Shown here: piece after piece, positions 1-11,135 of the stretch
Numbering within the stretch: position 1 is the first letter of the stretch
Layout: each line of letters begins with the position of its first letter
Assembly: GCA_947652115.1 (NCBI GenBank)
Contig: OX393567.1
Span: forward strand, 2,478,952-2,542,951
Source: Blastomussa wellsi
Lineage: Eukaryota; Cnidaria; Anthozoa; Scleractinia; Plerogyridae
Direction: 5' to 3'
Length of the DNA stretch: 64,000 bases
Notes under the pieces: generated by a model
Seen by the model: the letters and a program-made list of their open reading frames with translations, nothing else
Told to the model about the DNA's origin: nothing
Database searches by the model: none
Position numbers and translations under genes: made by a program

Positions 1-301
1 ACGAGCTCATGTGGTGCCTGGTGATGTTCCAACACGATTTGCATGGCCAGAACCTTCCCCAAGGTTAAGAAAAGCTCCTCTTAATGTATCAATGGAAGAA
101 GTTGTTTACGACCGCGTCCACTCGCACGGAATCACACGAAACAAATACTACGGTGTAATAACCAAGCGAATGAACTTTAACTGCCCCGTCATTGAAACCA
201 TTGAAAGCATTGAGCCAAATGACAACGACTCGGAGATGAATGCGATCTCTTACACATTTTCTAAGATCTTCCAGGTTGAACAGTTCCTTTGGCGATTGTG
301 A
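1..301 (+). pseudogene. Possible end of a THAP-like zinc-finger domain, partial
   Basis: An open frame runs in from the left edge and stops at about 301. Its first part contains a VPTRFAWPEP stretch followed by a basic RLRKAP. This resembles the C-terminal end of THAP DNA-binding domains, where a VPT-x-F motif follows the last zinc ligand. No C2CH zinc ligands are visible because they would lie off the window. The remaining residues (EEVVYDRVHS and onwards) match nothing I know. It could be an exon of a THAP gene, a transposon remnant (THAP domains are common in P-element-like transposases) or chance. The identification rests on one short motif, so it is weak. Confidence 0.25.
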
Positions 302-1207
302 ACTCCATTGCATGTGTTTTCTTTGTCTGTTTTCCCCTCAAAGGTGAATGGGGAAACTGAAAAAAAAAAACACTTTCTCTGTAATGGAAGATTTTACTCC
401 CTTCTGTTGGCATCCAGGAACACAAAAACGGGAAGGGAGTGCAAAACAAAACGAAGCAAGACTTTCTGGTCAAGAAAGACTGACTAGCCTCGCTTTCATG
501 CGACTCGTCCCGGGCGACAACCAAGTACTCCGCCATATTTGCATCCGGTGTATAGCTAAAGAAATAAAGTTGCATGATGACTGGATCAACATTACACATA
601 CATAACCACCATATCACTGACTGTAATGCACACTATGTTGATTATTACAACCAATGGAATTTGAGCTTTTTCCTTGACAACAAATATATACAATTTCCAA
701 AACAAACAAATAATTATTCTCTGCTGCCTGGTTTTGATCTTGCAAATTTGTGTAATGACAGGCTCACAAAAAAGATTGTGGCAATTCTCCAACATTGTCA
801 GCTAATCTTTTTTTTTTTTAAATATGCGATATGACAGCCAATGTTTGGTTCCAGAAAATGGCCATACTCTCCCAGTGCAAGATCAGTGGAAACTCCATGG
901 GGTGTTGGGGGGGGGGGGGGCAAAAGCTGCAACTGCCAAAGGCGCCAGCTGGTAAGGGGTCTATGGGTATGTCCCCTGCACACCTCTTGCTAGCCATGGC
1001 CCAAAACACAACAAATTTTGCTGAAACTCCCACGAAAGTGGCAAAAAACCTTTTCAGCCAACCTGGCTCATAAACTCTGACCCACACTACTCTTTCAAAA
1101 ACGAGCTGTCATTTTAACACAATCCTTATAAATGGCACACAATCAGTAATGTCAATAGATTTATTACCAAATATTGTACAGTGTGCATTAAGGCACCACT
1201 CTTTTAC

Positions 1208-2789
1208 CTGGCTTTCTGAAAGTCTTGCAACAAAGTCTGATAACTCAGGCCTTGACTTTAGGAATGGTCCCCTCTGGAGTGCTACAACAGGTCGGGGATA
1301 AAGCCGTAGAGTTCTTGTATGCTCTTTGATACCCTGAAGAATGTTTGATGATGTAAAAAATTTCACCATGGCAACTCTCACGGCAATGTCCACTGCATCA
1401 ACATCATTCCCATACACTGTTCCTGGGGTGCCATTCAGGCCATCAGAGGTCAAAGCTTTAAGGTCATCCAGGAGGGCAGAGTGGTTTAGATTTGTCACAG
1501 TTTGAGGTGGCATGCTGAGTGCTTGAAGAGCCTGTAATGGAATTAAGAGAGCTCACAGTTTACATGGATGGTTCACAATAACTTAAAGGCCAATGTTAGG
1601 TTTTTATAGAACCCGGTCTCATACTTTTTGTACTAATTAAGGGGGGAGACCCCTAACTACAAAATGGTTGCTATAGATGACTTCTAACCATCATATTTTG
1701 GATTCCCTTTCAATCCCGGGATGAAAGCTATGCTTGTTCTACTGGATGCTCATATTATTTTTGTCAGTTTTGACCATATCTGGAAAGTCCCGGGACCAGA
1801 ACACATAAACGCTTAAAACTTGTACAGCGTACATCTTTCTCGGATGAAACCAAAGCCAATGGATAGAGTGCATTCAGATGCAAAATCTGTCGAATGGATT
1901 TGTGCAGATTCCCATTAGTTAAAAAGTTATGACATCATAAAATTTTTGTGATGTCAAATGTAATGTTTACAGTATTGCGAATTTCAAAAAATTGATACGA
2001 CAGGTTTTGCATCTGAATGCACTCTATCCATTGGCTTTGGTTTCATTTGAGAAAGTTGTAAGCTGTGAGAGTTTTTAGCGTTTTGTGTTCTGGTTACGTG
2101 ACTTTCCAAATATGGTCAAAGTTGTCAAAAGTGAAAGCAGCCTCCAATAGAACAAGAATGGCAAAAAACTAATCCCAGGTTTGAAAGGGAACCCAAGATA
2201 TGATGGTTAGGGGTCTCCTCCCTTAAAAATAATTCACACCAGCCTGTAGGGCATTCAATAAGATCTCCCCGCTAGTATATAGTGGAAGGATTGCCACAGC
2301 CTCTTACAGCAGTCTAGGAGCAACGTAGATAATAATATTATTATTACTACACATGTACGTACCAACTTCAAACTGTTGATCAACAGTGTACCTTCAGGTT
2401 GAGGTAATGGCGGCAACTCATCCGCTGTCAAAGGGACTGTGATCTGTACAAAAAACAGAACGTAATTTTGTATTGAATATAGTGTAAGGGGTGGCAAAGT
2501 GGAGTCATGGTTAAAGCAGTTGACACCAGAGGCGAGCGTGGCCTAGTCGTCAGGGCACTGGACTTATAATCAGGTGGTCCCGGGTTCGAGTCCTCCTCCC
2601 TGCCACTAAAACGGATTTGTCTTCTTTTGCCCGAATTCAACTCCTCCACGCTTTGTAAATAGCCAACTGGTCTGCCTCCTGCCAGTTGGGATTTTTAAGA
2701 ACTTTCTGTTTCATTTACAATATTTGTTTACGTATTTACAGTGTCCCCAATTAGCACAGTGGTGCTAAATACATTGACACTTAAATAAA

Positions 2790-2827
<38 letters not shown>

Positions 2828-5499
2828 CTGCAAGCGGTCTGAATCTGAGCTTTGTCCAAAGTGAACAAATTGTGATCTGACTTCTTTGGCAAGACTCTCT
2901 AACGCTATTTAATGTACAGCGCCACTCTCCACGCAATAGCAACATAAGGAACTGTTGCAGCAGGGCCTACTAGTAGAGGAACTCCATGGTTAACAAATTC
3001 TGTCCTTACACACTGACAAGAATGACACTGGTCACATTTACAGGGTAATTAATAAAGATTGAGCTATGCAGTAGCCAAATGATTAGACAAGTGCACTGGA
3101 CCCCGGATAAGATGGTCTGGGTTCGAGCCTCGGCCAGGGGCACTGTGTTGTGTTCTGGCAAGATACTTTACTTTCACACTGCCTCTCTTCACCCAGGTGT
3201 ATAAACAGGTACCAGCAAAATAATAGAGTGTAGACTAAGAGGGTAACCCTGCAATGGACTACTGTCCCTTCCAAGAGGAAGTAGAAATACACACAGTTGC
3301 TTCACGCTACAGAAACCAGGACAATTTCCGGCCTGTTGTCTCACTAAACCCGTATGCAGACTGTACCTAGCTACTAAGAAGGTAGGTATGAATGGGGTTC
3401 CATTGTAATAAAATGAAATATTAACAAAAGAATTAACTTGAAATTATTCTATCCATTACTGACGAACCTCATTCCAAGAACTTAATAGGATATTGGAGAT
3501 CACAATGTATGGGTTGAAACCCATGATCTGTACCAGCAGAGGTGCATGACCAAAGATGATCAACCAGTTTCTGGATACGATTAGCAGACTGTGGGTCAGA
3601 ATTCTTAACAGCAAAATGAACATCTTCTGCTAGGTATGCCATATTGTTATATCAGGCACCTGAATCAAACACAAGTTTATCACTCACCTTGTTAGAATCC
3701 AAATCAACCACCCACACATCTCCAGGCATCTGAAATCCTTCAGACTTGTAACGGAAAAAACTTGCCGGCACACCAATCACAAACGGTGTAGGAGCTAATA
3801 ACAACTGCTCTGCATTGTTCATGCATGTCGGCAGCAAAGGGATGACTGGAAACATGTACTCCAGTGGATACAGGAGGGATGTCAGTGCCATTACACTCAT
3901 AGTCAAGGCATTGTAATCTCTGGACTGGATTACGACCTGTATAGAAACGTTAATTCATTTTTTTCAGCAACATATATTTACCATTTGTGCCCATCCTTGA
4001 AGCGTGATGAATTAAGTGCATAGTTTTACTTTCGAAACATCAACAGTTTTGTCTGGTTTGTGTCACTTTGGATCAGTGAATCAAGCATTTAATATATTGC
4101 TCTAAAGTGACTCCTGTGCAAAACTTCATTCCAAACTTGGTAAATTTTCTCATCTCTGTTTCAATAACACTTTCCAGGCAGATGTTTATCAAAGTGGGGC
4201 AGAAAATTTCAACACTGATAGCTTGTGTATGAAACATGATCATATCACACCAAAAACATTGTCAATTTTACTTCATGACTGCAAACATTCCATTGGTCAA
4301 AAGTGAAACAACCAGACACACGATTGACATTTTAAAAGTAAAAAGTGTTAAATTCATCACACTTCAAGGATAGACACAAATGGTACTTACACTCCTGAAG
4401 TGCCGTCGAGCAAAGTAAAACTTCTTTCTATTTAGTTTCTACTAAAACAATTAGATCACTGATCACTCTTGTTTTCTGTGAAGGATAGTCAGCTCGGCTA
4501 CACCCATTGACTATTTAACAATTAGCCTACGAACCCGAGTTTTCTATGAGCGAATAGTCAACGAGGCGCAGCCGAGTTGACTGTCGCTCATAGAAAACTC
4601 GGGCGAGTAATCTAATTGTTTTAGTAGAAACTCTAAAGGATTACATTCCAAAAGCTACAATTTTTAAGTATTTTTTGAGCCAAAAATCAAGAAAAAACTT
4701 GCATTCAAAGAGCAACGCGTGCGATCGTTTTCCATCGGCGAATACAAAACAGTGGGAGAACCAATCAGATTCACGGATTTCCAAAAGAACACAGCTGAGT
4801 TTCGAGTTTCTATTAATTGCTTTTAGCAGAAACTCAGCTGTGTTCTATTGGAAATCCTTGAATCTGATTGGCTCTCCCACTGTTTTCTATTCGCCGATAG
4901 AAAACAATCCCGCGTATGTTGCTCTCTGAAGGCAAGATTTTTCTTGATTTTTGACTTAAAAATACATAAAATGGTACCTTTTGGAATGTAATCTCTATTG
5001 AGTTTCTGTTCTGAGTTGACTATTTGCTCATAGAAAACTCAGGCTCATAGTCTAATTGTTAAATAGAAAAATTTTGGTGGATGTAATTTGCAGAACGCAG
5101 AGAGTCAAATGCAGAACACTGAAAGCACTGTTTGCTTGCGATTAGTTTCACTCATTTTGCTTGCGGTTAGGTTCACACATTTGCTTGTGGTTACCTTTTA
5201 ATTGTTGGAAAGGGCAAATTATATAGTATAATGCTGGCAAGAAAACAGGGCATTCAGCATTCGGCATTCTGCAAATTACCCCCACTGGAAAAATTTGGGC
5301 TCATAGTCTAATGTTATTATTAGAAACTCAGCTGTGTTCTATTGGAAATGCTTGAATCTGATTGGTTCTCCGACTGTTTTCTATTCGCTGATAGAAAACG
5401 ATCACATGTGCGTTGCTTTTTGAAGGCAAGATTTTTCTTTATTTTTCGCTTTAAAATACATAAAATGGTAGCTTTTGGAATGCAATCCTTTAGAGTTTC

Positions 5500-5535
<36 letters not shown>

Positions 5536-5536
5536 T

Positions 5537-5572
<36 letters not shown>

Positions 5573-7349
5573 TCGCTCATAGAAAATGAGGGCGAGTAGT
5601 CTAATTGTTAAATAGAAAGCAATGGGAGAACTGATCTGATTGGGAGGTATCCCACAAAACGTGGGAGTGTCTACCAAAAAATGCCAATAATAATAGCACA
5701 GTGAATGACATTTCCATTTGAAACCTCATTCAAACATTTTAATTTTTTTATACCTCTAATGAAGGTAGAATTTCCCCATCACTCATCATATTTGCCCCAT
5801 CACTCGTGATATTTTGACAGAATAGTACAAACTGCATCATAATGCATACAAAGTCATAAGCAGACAATTAAGAATTCAAGACCTATTTATAGCGATGACT
5901 TTTAACTCGATCTACAGTATGTCTACATGAATCTTGTAAAACTGTTTTTATTTAACATTTTCCCCTTTTTACCTGCAGCAAAGTTATACTATTCAATGTT
6001 TACTTTCATAGCAAATAAAAACCGGGCACTCGTCATTAAATTCGGCAAGATCAACATTTTCCAATGTAAACAAATACAGCTTTTAGCCACTGTCAACAAA
6101 TCAAGCCAAACTATCAAGAAGGCACAGGTGGAAGTGAATTTTAATCCGAGCTTTTTCTCGTTTTTTTTTCCTCTCTTTCGGGCTAGTTCTAAGAGTAGAA
6201 ATTCAAATATAAAATAAAAATTAAATAGCTTTGAGATCAAAAGTTACCAGGATTTTTCGTCCTATGATTGTGTTGGATTTACCACAGAAAATTACTGGGA
6301 TGAAACGTTTATTTTGTTCAAAACAGTTTTTGTTTCCCGAGTTCCCCTTGGGATTTACAGAAGTGCTGGTAATTAGCTTAAATTTATTTCCTACAAGTTT
6401 ACACTACACTTCGATAAAACCACAGTCACTCAGCGAGCGTTGTTCGCTTCTAAACTTCTATATTTTCACCTGCTAAACAGGGAGATCGACCACTATTTGT
6501 TTTGAATTTAGTACAAACCGAACAGCTTACCTTGTGTTCCAGTAAAATACACGTTAAAACCTTCAAACATGTTTCCACTCCAAGAAGCTCCAAAGGAATA
6601 TGTATGGGAAAATCTACAAGCGAAAATCGAGTCAATTCCGGCATAGCGAAGGTCAAAGGGGGATATGAGTCGGGCGAGTGAAGATGAAGCTCGACTCTTG
6701 TTCTGCCTGGTATCGGCGCCTGAGCGAGTAGCAAACGTTGAATCCACGTTTCCACTTCTTCCATATCACGGGCCAAATGACTTGTTTTCTGATCCTCCGT
6801 GCAAGTAAACACGGACCAGCTATGTAAGCCTGGTACAATGTTGTCGTTCTTGTCGAGGCTTTTGCCACCGATTCCTGTTCGTGAGTCGATCATTTTGCGA
6901 AGAAAAAATAGGCACTCCCTGAAGGTTGGGAAGAACGGATGATGCGATATGAGACACAACGATGTTAAACTCATACAAAAATCCCTCTTGTTGTGAGAAC
7001 TTCGAGATCTTTTCCGGACAGTGAGTGTATTTTCTTTGCTATCACCACGGTCTTTGTGCACAAAATTCGAACAAGGCCGAAACACATTGACACAAATCCC
7101 ATAACGAACTTTGCCAGAATCTTTCTCGGTTAAAGTAAATGCAAATGAGTTCGCTTCTCGAAGCGAGAACTTCTTCGAAACTGTGTTGCATCCCTCAGGC
7201 TGGCAGAAGAAAACCACGTCTCCCGGAAGAGCGAAATCTTTATGGTCTTTCTGAGGAAAGCGGCGCAAAAGCTCCGGTGTTTGGGTCGAATCGACTGATG
7301 GCTTGCGTACGCCGACAACAACAAGGTAGTCGATCAGTCTTGTCTGCAT
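1208..7349 (-). CDS. MADD: MADD (DENN-domain Rab guanine-nucleotide exchange factor), 5' portion
   Basis: I reconstruct four coding exons, all joining in phase 0: 7349-6531, 3936-3688, 2443-2363 and 1531-1208, giving 491 residues with GT/AG ends. The protein starts [13 protein letters not shown] and continues with [60 protein letters not shown], then [14 protein letters not shown] and [17 protein letters not shown], then [14 protein letters not shown]. This is the uDENN-cDENN-dDENN order of MADD/Rab3GEP, a Rab3/Rab27 exchange factor acting on secretory vesicles. Vertebrate MADD is about 1,600 aa, so most of the protein lies beyond the left edge. ATG 7349 is preferred because it leaves a short leader like the vertebrate protein; ATG 7370 is in frame. 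The spacer inside the first DENN part is shorter than in vertebrates. The introns carry several palindromic elements. Confidence 0.93.
1635..2234. mobile_element. Foldback (palindromic) element in a MADD intron
   Basis: The left part (AATTAAGGGGGGAGACCCCT near 1635) and the right part (AGGGGTCTCCTCCCTT near 2208) are inverted copies of each other. The similarity continues inwards through GCATTCAGATGCAAAA at about 1870 and TTTTGCATCTGAATGC at about 2000. The arms are about 270 bp and 235 bp and diverged, with a short centre. There is no coding potential. This looks like a non-autonomous DNA transposon between MADD exons 3 and 4. Confidence 0.7.
2531..2827 (+). mobile_element. tRNA-derived SINE with ATT-repeat tail
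   Basis: The head has an A-box-like GTGGCCTAGTCGTC and a near-consensus B box, GGTTCGAGTCC (2583-2593), as in a tRNA-derived pol III promoter. The body ends with AATAAAG followed by an (ATT)n run at 2791-2827, a typical SINE/LINE 3' tail. It lies in a MADD intron and differs in sequence from the other SINE family in this window. Confidence 0.7.
3067..3383 (+). mobile_element. tRNA-derived SINE, family A copy 1
   Basis: The head is tRNA-like (GCAGTAGCCAAATGATTAG with B box GGTTCGAGCCT). It is followed by a body shared with other copies in this window: TTCTGGCAAGATACTTTACT, CACCCAGGTGTATAAA, GGGTAACCCTGCAATGGACT and AGTAGAAATAC. Comparable copies lie near 34.9, 35.2, 37.7, 42.8, 47.8 and 50.9 kb. 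It sits in a MADD intron. Confidence 0.7.
3979..4385. mobile_element. MITE with about 37-bp terminal inverted repeats
   Basis: The left end reads TACCATTTGTGCCCATCCTT and the right end (minus strand) TACCATTTGTGTCTATCCTT. The inverted similarity extends about 37 bp through GATGAATT. The interior has no ORF. A diverged, left-truncated relative lies at about 35490-35845, sharing CAAAGTGGG, GAAACATGA and GACTGCAA blocks. It lies between MADD exons 1 and 2. Confidence 0.75.
4432..5632. mobile_element. Cluster of related palindromic MITEs
   Basis: Segments around 4617-4810 and 4815-5000 form a large inverted repeat: CAAAAGCTACA, GAGCAACG, GTGGGAGAACCAATCAGATT and ACACAGCTGAGTTT recur inverted. 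It is flanked by units reading TTTCTACTAAAACAATTAGA and TCATAGAAAACTCGGGC. A further partial copy (5325-5500) is followed by a hairpin at 5497-5630, CTCGTTTTCTATGAGCG pairing with CGCTCATAGAAAATGAGG. There is no coding content. Another half-copy is embedded at 44461-44581. The nesting suggests repeated insertion of one family into itself. Confidence 0.7.
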
Positions 7350-7460
7350 GGCTCGAGATCCTGAGCACATTGTTGTTAGTTTTCCTGTTTGAATCGCGAA
7401 CAAGACCGTTCAATGCACAATATTATCATAATGGCGATTTCCACGGCCAGTTAATTCCAT
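7350..7460 (-). promoter_or_regulatory. Probable 5' UTR/promoter of MADD
   Basis: This is the stretch directly upstream of the chosen MADD ATG on the minus strand. The reading frame stays open to about 7403 but without an ATG beyond 7370, which supports a 5' UTR here. I see no clear TATA box. Confidence 0.35.
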
Positions 7461-8440
7461 AAATCAGTTTAGCTCAACATTTTGAACGCATTGCGGGATG
7501 ATTGCCGTCGCGTTTTGAAAGCGACCAAGCGTGGTAGTATCTCTTGTTTTCCTCACGCGTGATAACGCGATACACAGCATGTTGTGACGTCACGATCATC
7601 AAGGGAATAAATAATTTATTCAAGTTCAAGTTTTTCGTCGCCGATCTAATTAATGCGCATAAAAATATGTCCAAAAGTGATACACAAACTTCTTAATTTT
7701 ATGAAAATTTTGACTTAAATCGTGGCAAGAAATTTTAGAGGAAAGTGCTTTTCATAACTACTCAGGACATTCTAACTTTCTTTAGCTGAGAAAAAACGAG
7801 GGGACACACGTCAGGTCGATAACGTTTGCCATAGACAAACCCAAATTACAAAGAATCACAGTAATGAGAGGATGAAATTTATCTGTGACCGTTGCTACAA
7901 CAAATGAAAATTTAAAAAATTGCATTGTTAATCATTTATGGCGGAGTTAATGTTTTGGGCACCTATCAATGTAATTCCCGCGGGGGGGGAGTGCGGGCAT
8001 AGGTGGGGGATTTGACAGTTGTTATCGTCCCGTAGGGCGGGCTTTTGACTGTTTTTCAGTTTATTTATGTCCCTCCTTCCCTCGAGAAAGAATCCAGATC
8101 GCCCCAGGCTGATAAGGGAAGTGAAACAAAAAAAGTGTAATTAGCACAGCCCGACTGAACCTCATAGCTTCGGACATGGAGTTTCAATTTTTTCCATTAC
8201 GTGTTTCTCATTTTACCCCACACGAGCCAACTTTACTCTTTTCGCGATAGCCACCATGTTTCCATTTTCCACATTGTAATTTTATTTTGTTTATTGTTGC
8301 CGTTGTTCAGTTTTCTGCCAATAGCAAGACCGTGCGAATTCCACAGATTTTGCCATATATTGCGACTAGTCCGGTTTTTACAGCGTCTTTGTGCAGTATG
8401 TACGTATAGCAGGTATAGGCCAAAACGGCCATCAGCCCAA
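7461..8440. other. Intergenic stretch, no gene seen
   Basis: No exon with recognisable protein similarity is visible. The stretch has a short G run near 7983 and anonymous AT-rich sequence leading into a LINE remnant. Confidence 0.5.
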
Positions 8441-8449
8441 ACTGTGTAC

Positions 8450-8935
8450 AAGTCAACTATTCAGACCTTATTTGACTACTACGGAGTAGTCAGGGACATG
8501 TAGTGAAACATCATCGCTACGACTACAGAGACTGCAAAATCGCGCTGGAAGAGTCATTCTCTCGGCAGACAACTGAAACCCGTCTGCCTCAGTATATGCT
8601 AAGCTCAATTGGTTTACATTACAGCAGAGAAGAAAGTACAACAAAGCCATTCTTACTTAATTATAGTGCTTAAATAACCAACTGGAAGGACTTGATACGA
8701 ACTATTTACGTCACTCAGAAATACATAGTTATAATACTAGAAACAAGGATAAGTTCGTTTTACCATTATCCAAAAATATTGAAAACTCTGATTCTGTGTC
8801 AAGACAAATCAGTGAAATAGTATTGTAATCATTTAATCATCTATCTTACTTTATTCTATAGTTTTAATGTATTCATATTATTTTGTGTTTATATTTACTT
8901 TAGTATTGTATTTTTTTTTGTCACAGGCGTTTTTC
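8450..8935 (+). mobile_element. LINE reverse-transcriptase C-terminal remnant
   Basis: Translation with frameshifts gives pieces typical of the C-terminal tail of non-LTR retrotransposon polymerases: TIQTLFDYYGVV, then LQRLQNRAGRVI, then YNKAILTYL, then LEGLDTNYLRHSEIHSYNTR followed by NKDKFVLPL. These match the order of family landmarks (P-FDY, LQKLQNRAARVI, YNTR). The copy is 5'-truncated, frameshifted and interrupted by stops, so it is dead. It ends in T/A-rich sequence near 8935. Confidence 0.75.
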
Positions 8936-8937
8936 GC

Positions 8938-9186
8938 ATTCTCGTCCCCATAGCCCTTTTCGTTTCTCTTAGCCGGCGAGGCCTTGGCAGAAAATTGTAT
9001 ATAGTATTAATGCATTCTCGTCCCCAGAGCCGCTTGTCCCTCTTAGCCGGATATCGTTAGCCCATTTAAAACGGCTGATGTGATTGGACTACCTTTGTTT
9101 GATTTCAGCGAATCAAATGGTGTGTCCCCAGAGCCACTTGTTCCTCGTGCACAGGTCCAGCCTGCTAAGAGGGGGACGAGAATGGT
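8938..9186. mobile_element. Degenerate DNA-transposon fragments with inverted ends
   Basis: CATTCTCGTCCCCATAGCCC (8938), CATTCTCGTCCCCAGAGCCG (about 9012) and the inverted GCTAAGAGGGGGACGAGAAT (about 9165) are related end sequences, each close to a CTTAGCCGG motif or its complement. This fits nested or tandem non-autonomous elements. There is no ORF of note. Confidence 0.5.
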
Positions 9187-9489
9187 ATTAATGTTGATAC
9201 ATGTTGCGTGCTGCAATATGGCGGCCGGCGAACATTTTAAATACACGTTTCCGTCTATTATTTATTTTTCTGCAATAGAAATTTGTTTATATTCCTGCAA
9301 AAGGAAGAATGTGATTGTTAGTCTCAGAAAAAGAGAAAAAACATAGGTCCAAATACTCGTTTACGAGAAAACGACGATTTATCTCCCTCGCAAGCCGAGC
9401 CGTTAGGAAAACTCCGCCGTTTTCTTATGTGCGCGCAGTAATGACGCAATAAATCGTGCGCAGTAAGGATGCGCAATGCAATACAGGGG

Positions 9490-9650
9490 AATATTCAGTT
9501 TATCGATCGTGCGAGTTTTGTTATTTTTACTCGCGGCGTACAAAATCTATATCATAAAACCAATAAAGAAGCCTAAGCCATGTGTTATACTGTCATAAAA
9601 CACTCCGGACATTTGCGAACATTCGAGAAATTTACTACCAAATATTATCC
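9490..9650. repeat. Interspersed repeat shared with about 29140-29280
   Basis: CAGTTTATCGATCGTGCG, ACTCGCGGCGTA, AAATCTATATCATAAA, AGCCTAAGCCAT, ATACTGTCATAAAA and CTCCGGACATTTG occur in the same order here and at about 29140-29280. The two are therefore copies of one dispersed element. Confidence 0.75.
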
Positions 9651-9805
9651 CGGTTGTTAGAACTGAGCGTTTTAAGAGATCTTTTATAAATAGATGCTTG
9701 TTTTTGTAGTTAGTTGTTAGCTAGTTAGTTAATTAGTGTCTGTATAACTCAATTATTCCACTGTAACTAAACACGTCTGTTGTTTAGGGTGTTTTAATAA
9801 AGACC

Positions 9806-9807
<2 letters not shown>

Positions 9808-9893
<86 letters not shown>
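9808..9893. repeat. (ATT)n microsatellite
   Basis: About 29 uninterrupted ATT units directly follow AATAAAGACCTTT, as at retroelement 3' tails. Confidence 0.95.
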
Positions 9894-9895
<2 letters not shown>

Positions 9896-10439
9896 GACAT
9901 TCATCGACAAGATCTGCAATAATGTCGAAATCGAACCACGCCTTCAACCCCTGGACAACGAGCGATTTCATTTGAGGAGCGCTGTTACAAATTCTGAGGC
10001 AAGGTTGGACATTAAAGCGGGAGGGTTCTGGGCAAGAGGAGTTACGGCATTTTTTGATGTTAGAGTTACGCACGTCAACTCCAAGAGTTACCAGAGCAAG
10101 CCAACATCGGAAGTGTTTAAGGAGCAAGAGGAAGAGAAGAAGCGCAAGTACCAGCAGCGGGTGTTAGATGTAGAAATGGGTTCGTTTACGCCTTTAGTGT
10201 TTGGAACCAATGGCGGAATGGGAAATGAGTGTCAGCGGTTCTTAAAGCATCTCGCGGACAAGATAGCTGAGAAAGATACTGAGCCTTATCATGTTGTAAT
10301 CACTTGGCTCAGGACACAGATTTCGTTTGAACTCTTAAGATCGGTACATGCATGCGTTAGAGGTTCGCGAACGCCGTTTCGTAGCAAGATAGAGCAATCA
10401 TTAGACTGTAAAATAAATGTAGCCAGTGCGGATATTTGA
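9896..10439 (+). pseudogene. 3'-terminal fragment of a cnidarian retroelement-type ORF
   Basis: The reading frame opens directly after an ATT microsatellite and runs to a stop at 10439. It includes ARLDIKAGGFWARGVTAFFD, EKKRKYQQRVLDVE, GSFTPLVFGTNGGMG and TWLRTQISFELLRSVHACVR. I remember this arrangement (ARLD, GFW, AFFDVRV, FTPLVF-NGGMG) as a very common repeat-encoded C-terminal domain in cnidarian genomes, often next to reverse transcriptases. The acidic FFDVRV core suggests a nuclease-like fold, which is inference. The frame is intact, but the upstream part of the ORF is absent and replaced by the microsatellite, so it is a truncated relic. Confidence 0.6.
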
Positions 10440-10716
10440 AATACACGGCTTATGTGCTTTTATACTTAGGGCGTTTTATGGACACTGGTTTAGCCGTCAT
10501 TAGTATAATTCGATTGTTGATTTTAATATCTCGGTATCATGGGATTTGTAATTTTATAGAATTTTGAACTTCTATTATCAATTATCTGATTTTTACTTCT
10601 ATTATGTAAGTAAGTTATTTTTGTTATTAGTATTATTACTTTTATATAATAAATATTGTAATAAGTTCCACATGGATGCATGTAAGATTTGAGTTTTATT
10701 TCTCAATAAAGGTTGA

Positions 10717-10821
<105 letters not shown>

Positions 10822-10883
10822 AGACCTTTATTAAATGCAATATGATCAACCTCCCTCATAGGGATTTCAGCCTGTCAGAAAAA

Positions 10884-11135
10884 CAATCCACTGTAAGAAA
10901 AAAGATGGCGGCTGTAAATTTTACCACAATACCTTGCGAACCAAACAAAGCTCACTGGTCATATAGCAAGGTATGGATTACCGGAAGTCATTCCTTCTAC
11001 TAACAACATTGCTCTTGCTGAATTTGAATGACTTACAACTTTTCTTTGTGTTTTTATACGCTCTTTTAGGTTTTTCGCGCGCAAAGCATTGTAGGTAAAT
11101 GTACCAGTCGCCATCTTTTTGCTTACGGTGGATTG
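10884..11135. mobile_element. MITE with about 55-bp terminal inverted repeats
   Basis: The left end CAATCCACTGTAAGAAAAAA, continuing through GATGGCG and ATTTTACCACAATACCTTGCG, pairs with the right end CGCAAAGCATTGTAGGTAAA through CGCCATCTTTTTGCTTAC to GGTGGATTG. The interior (about 140 bp) is non-coding. Confidence 0.8.

Noticed and set aside
7371..7403. Longer MADD N-terminus
   Set aside because: It starts at a non-ATG codon; ATG 7349 (or 7370) fits the family better.
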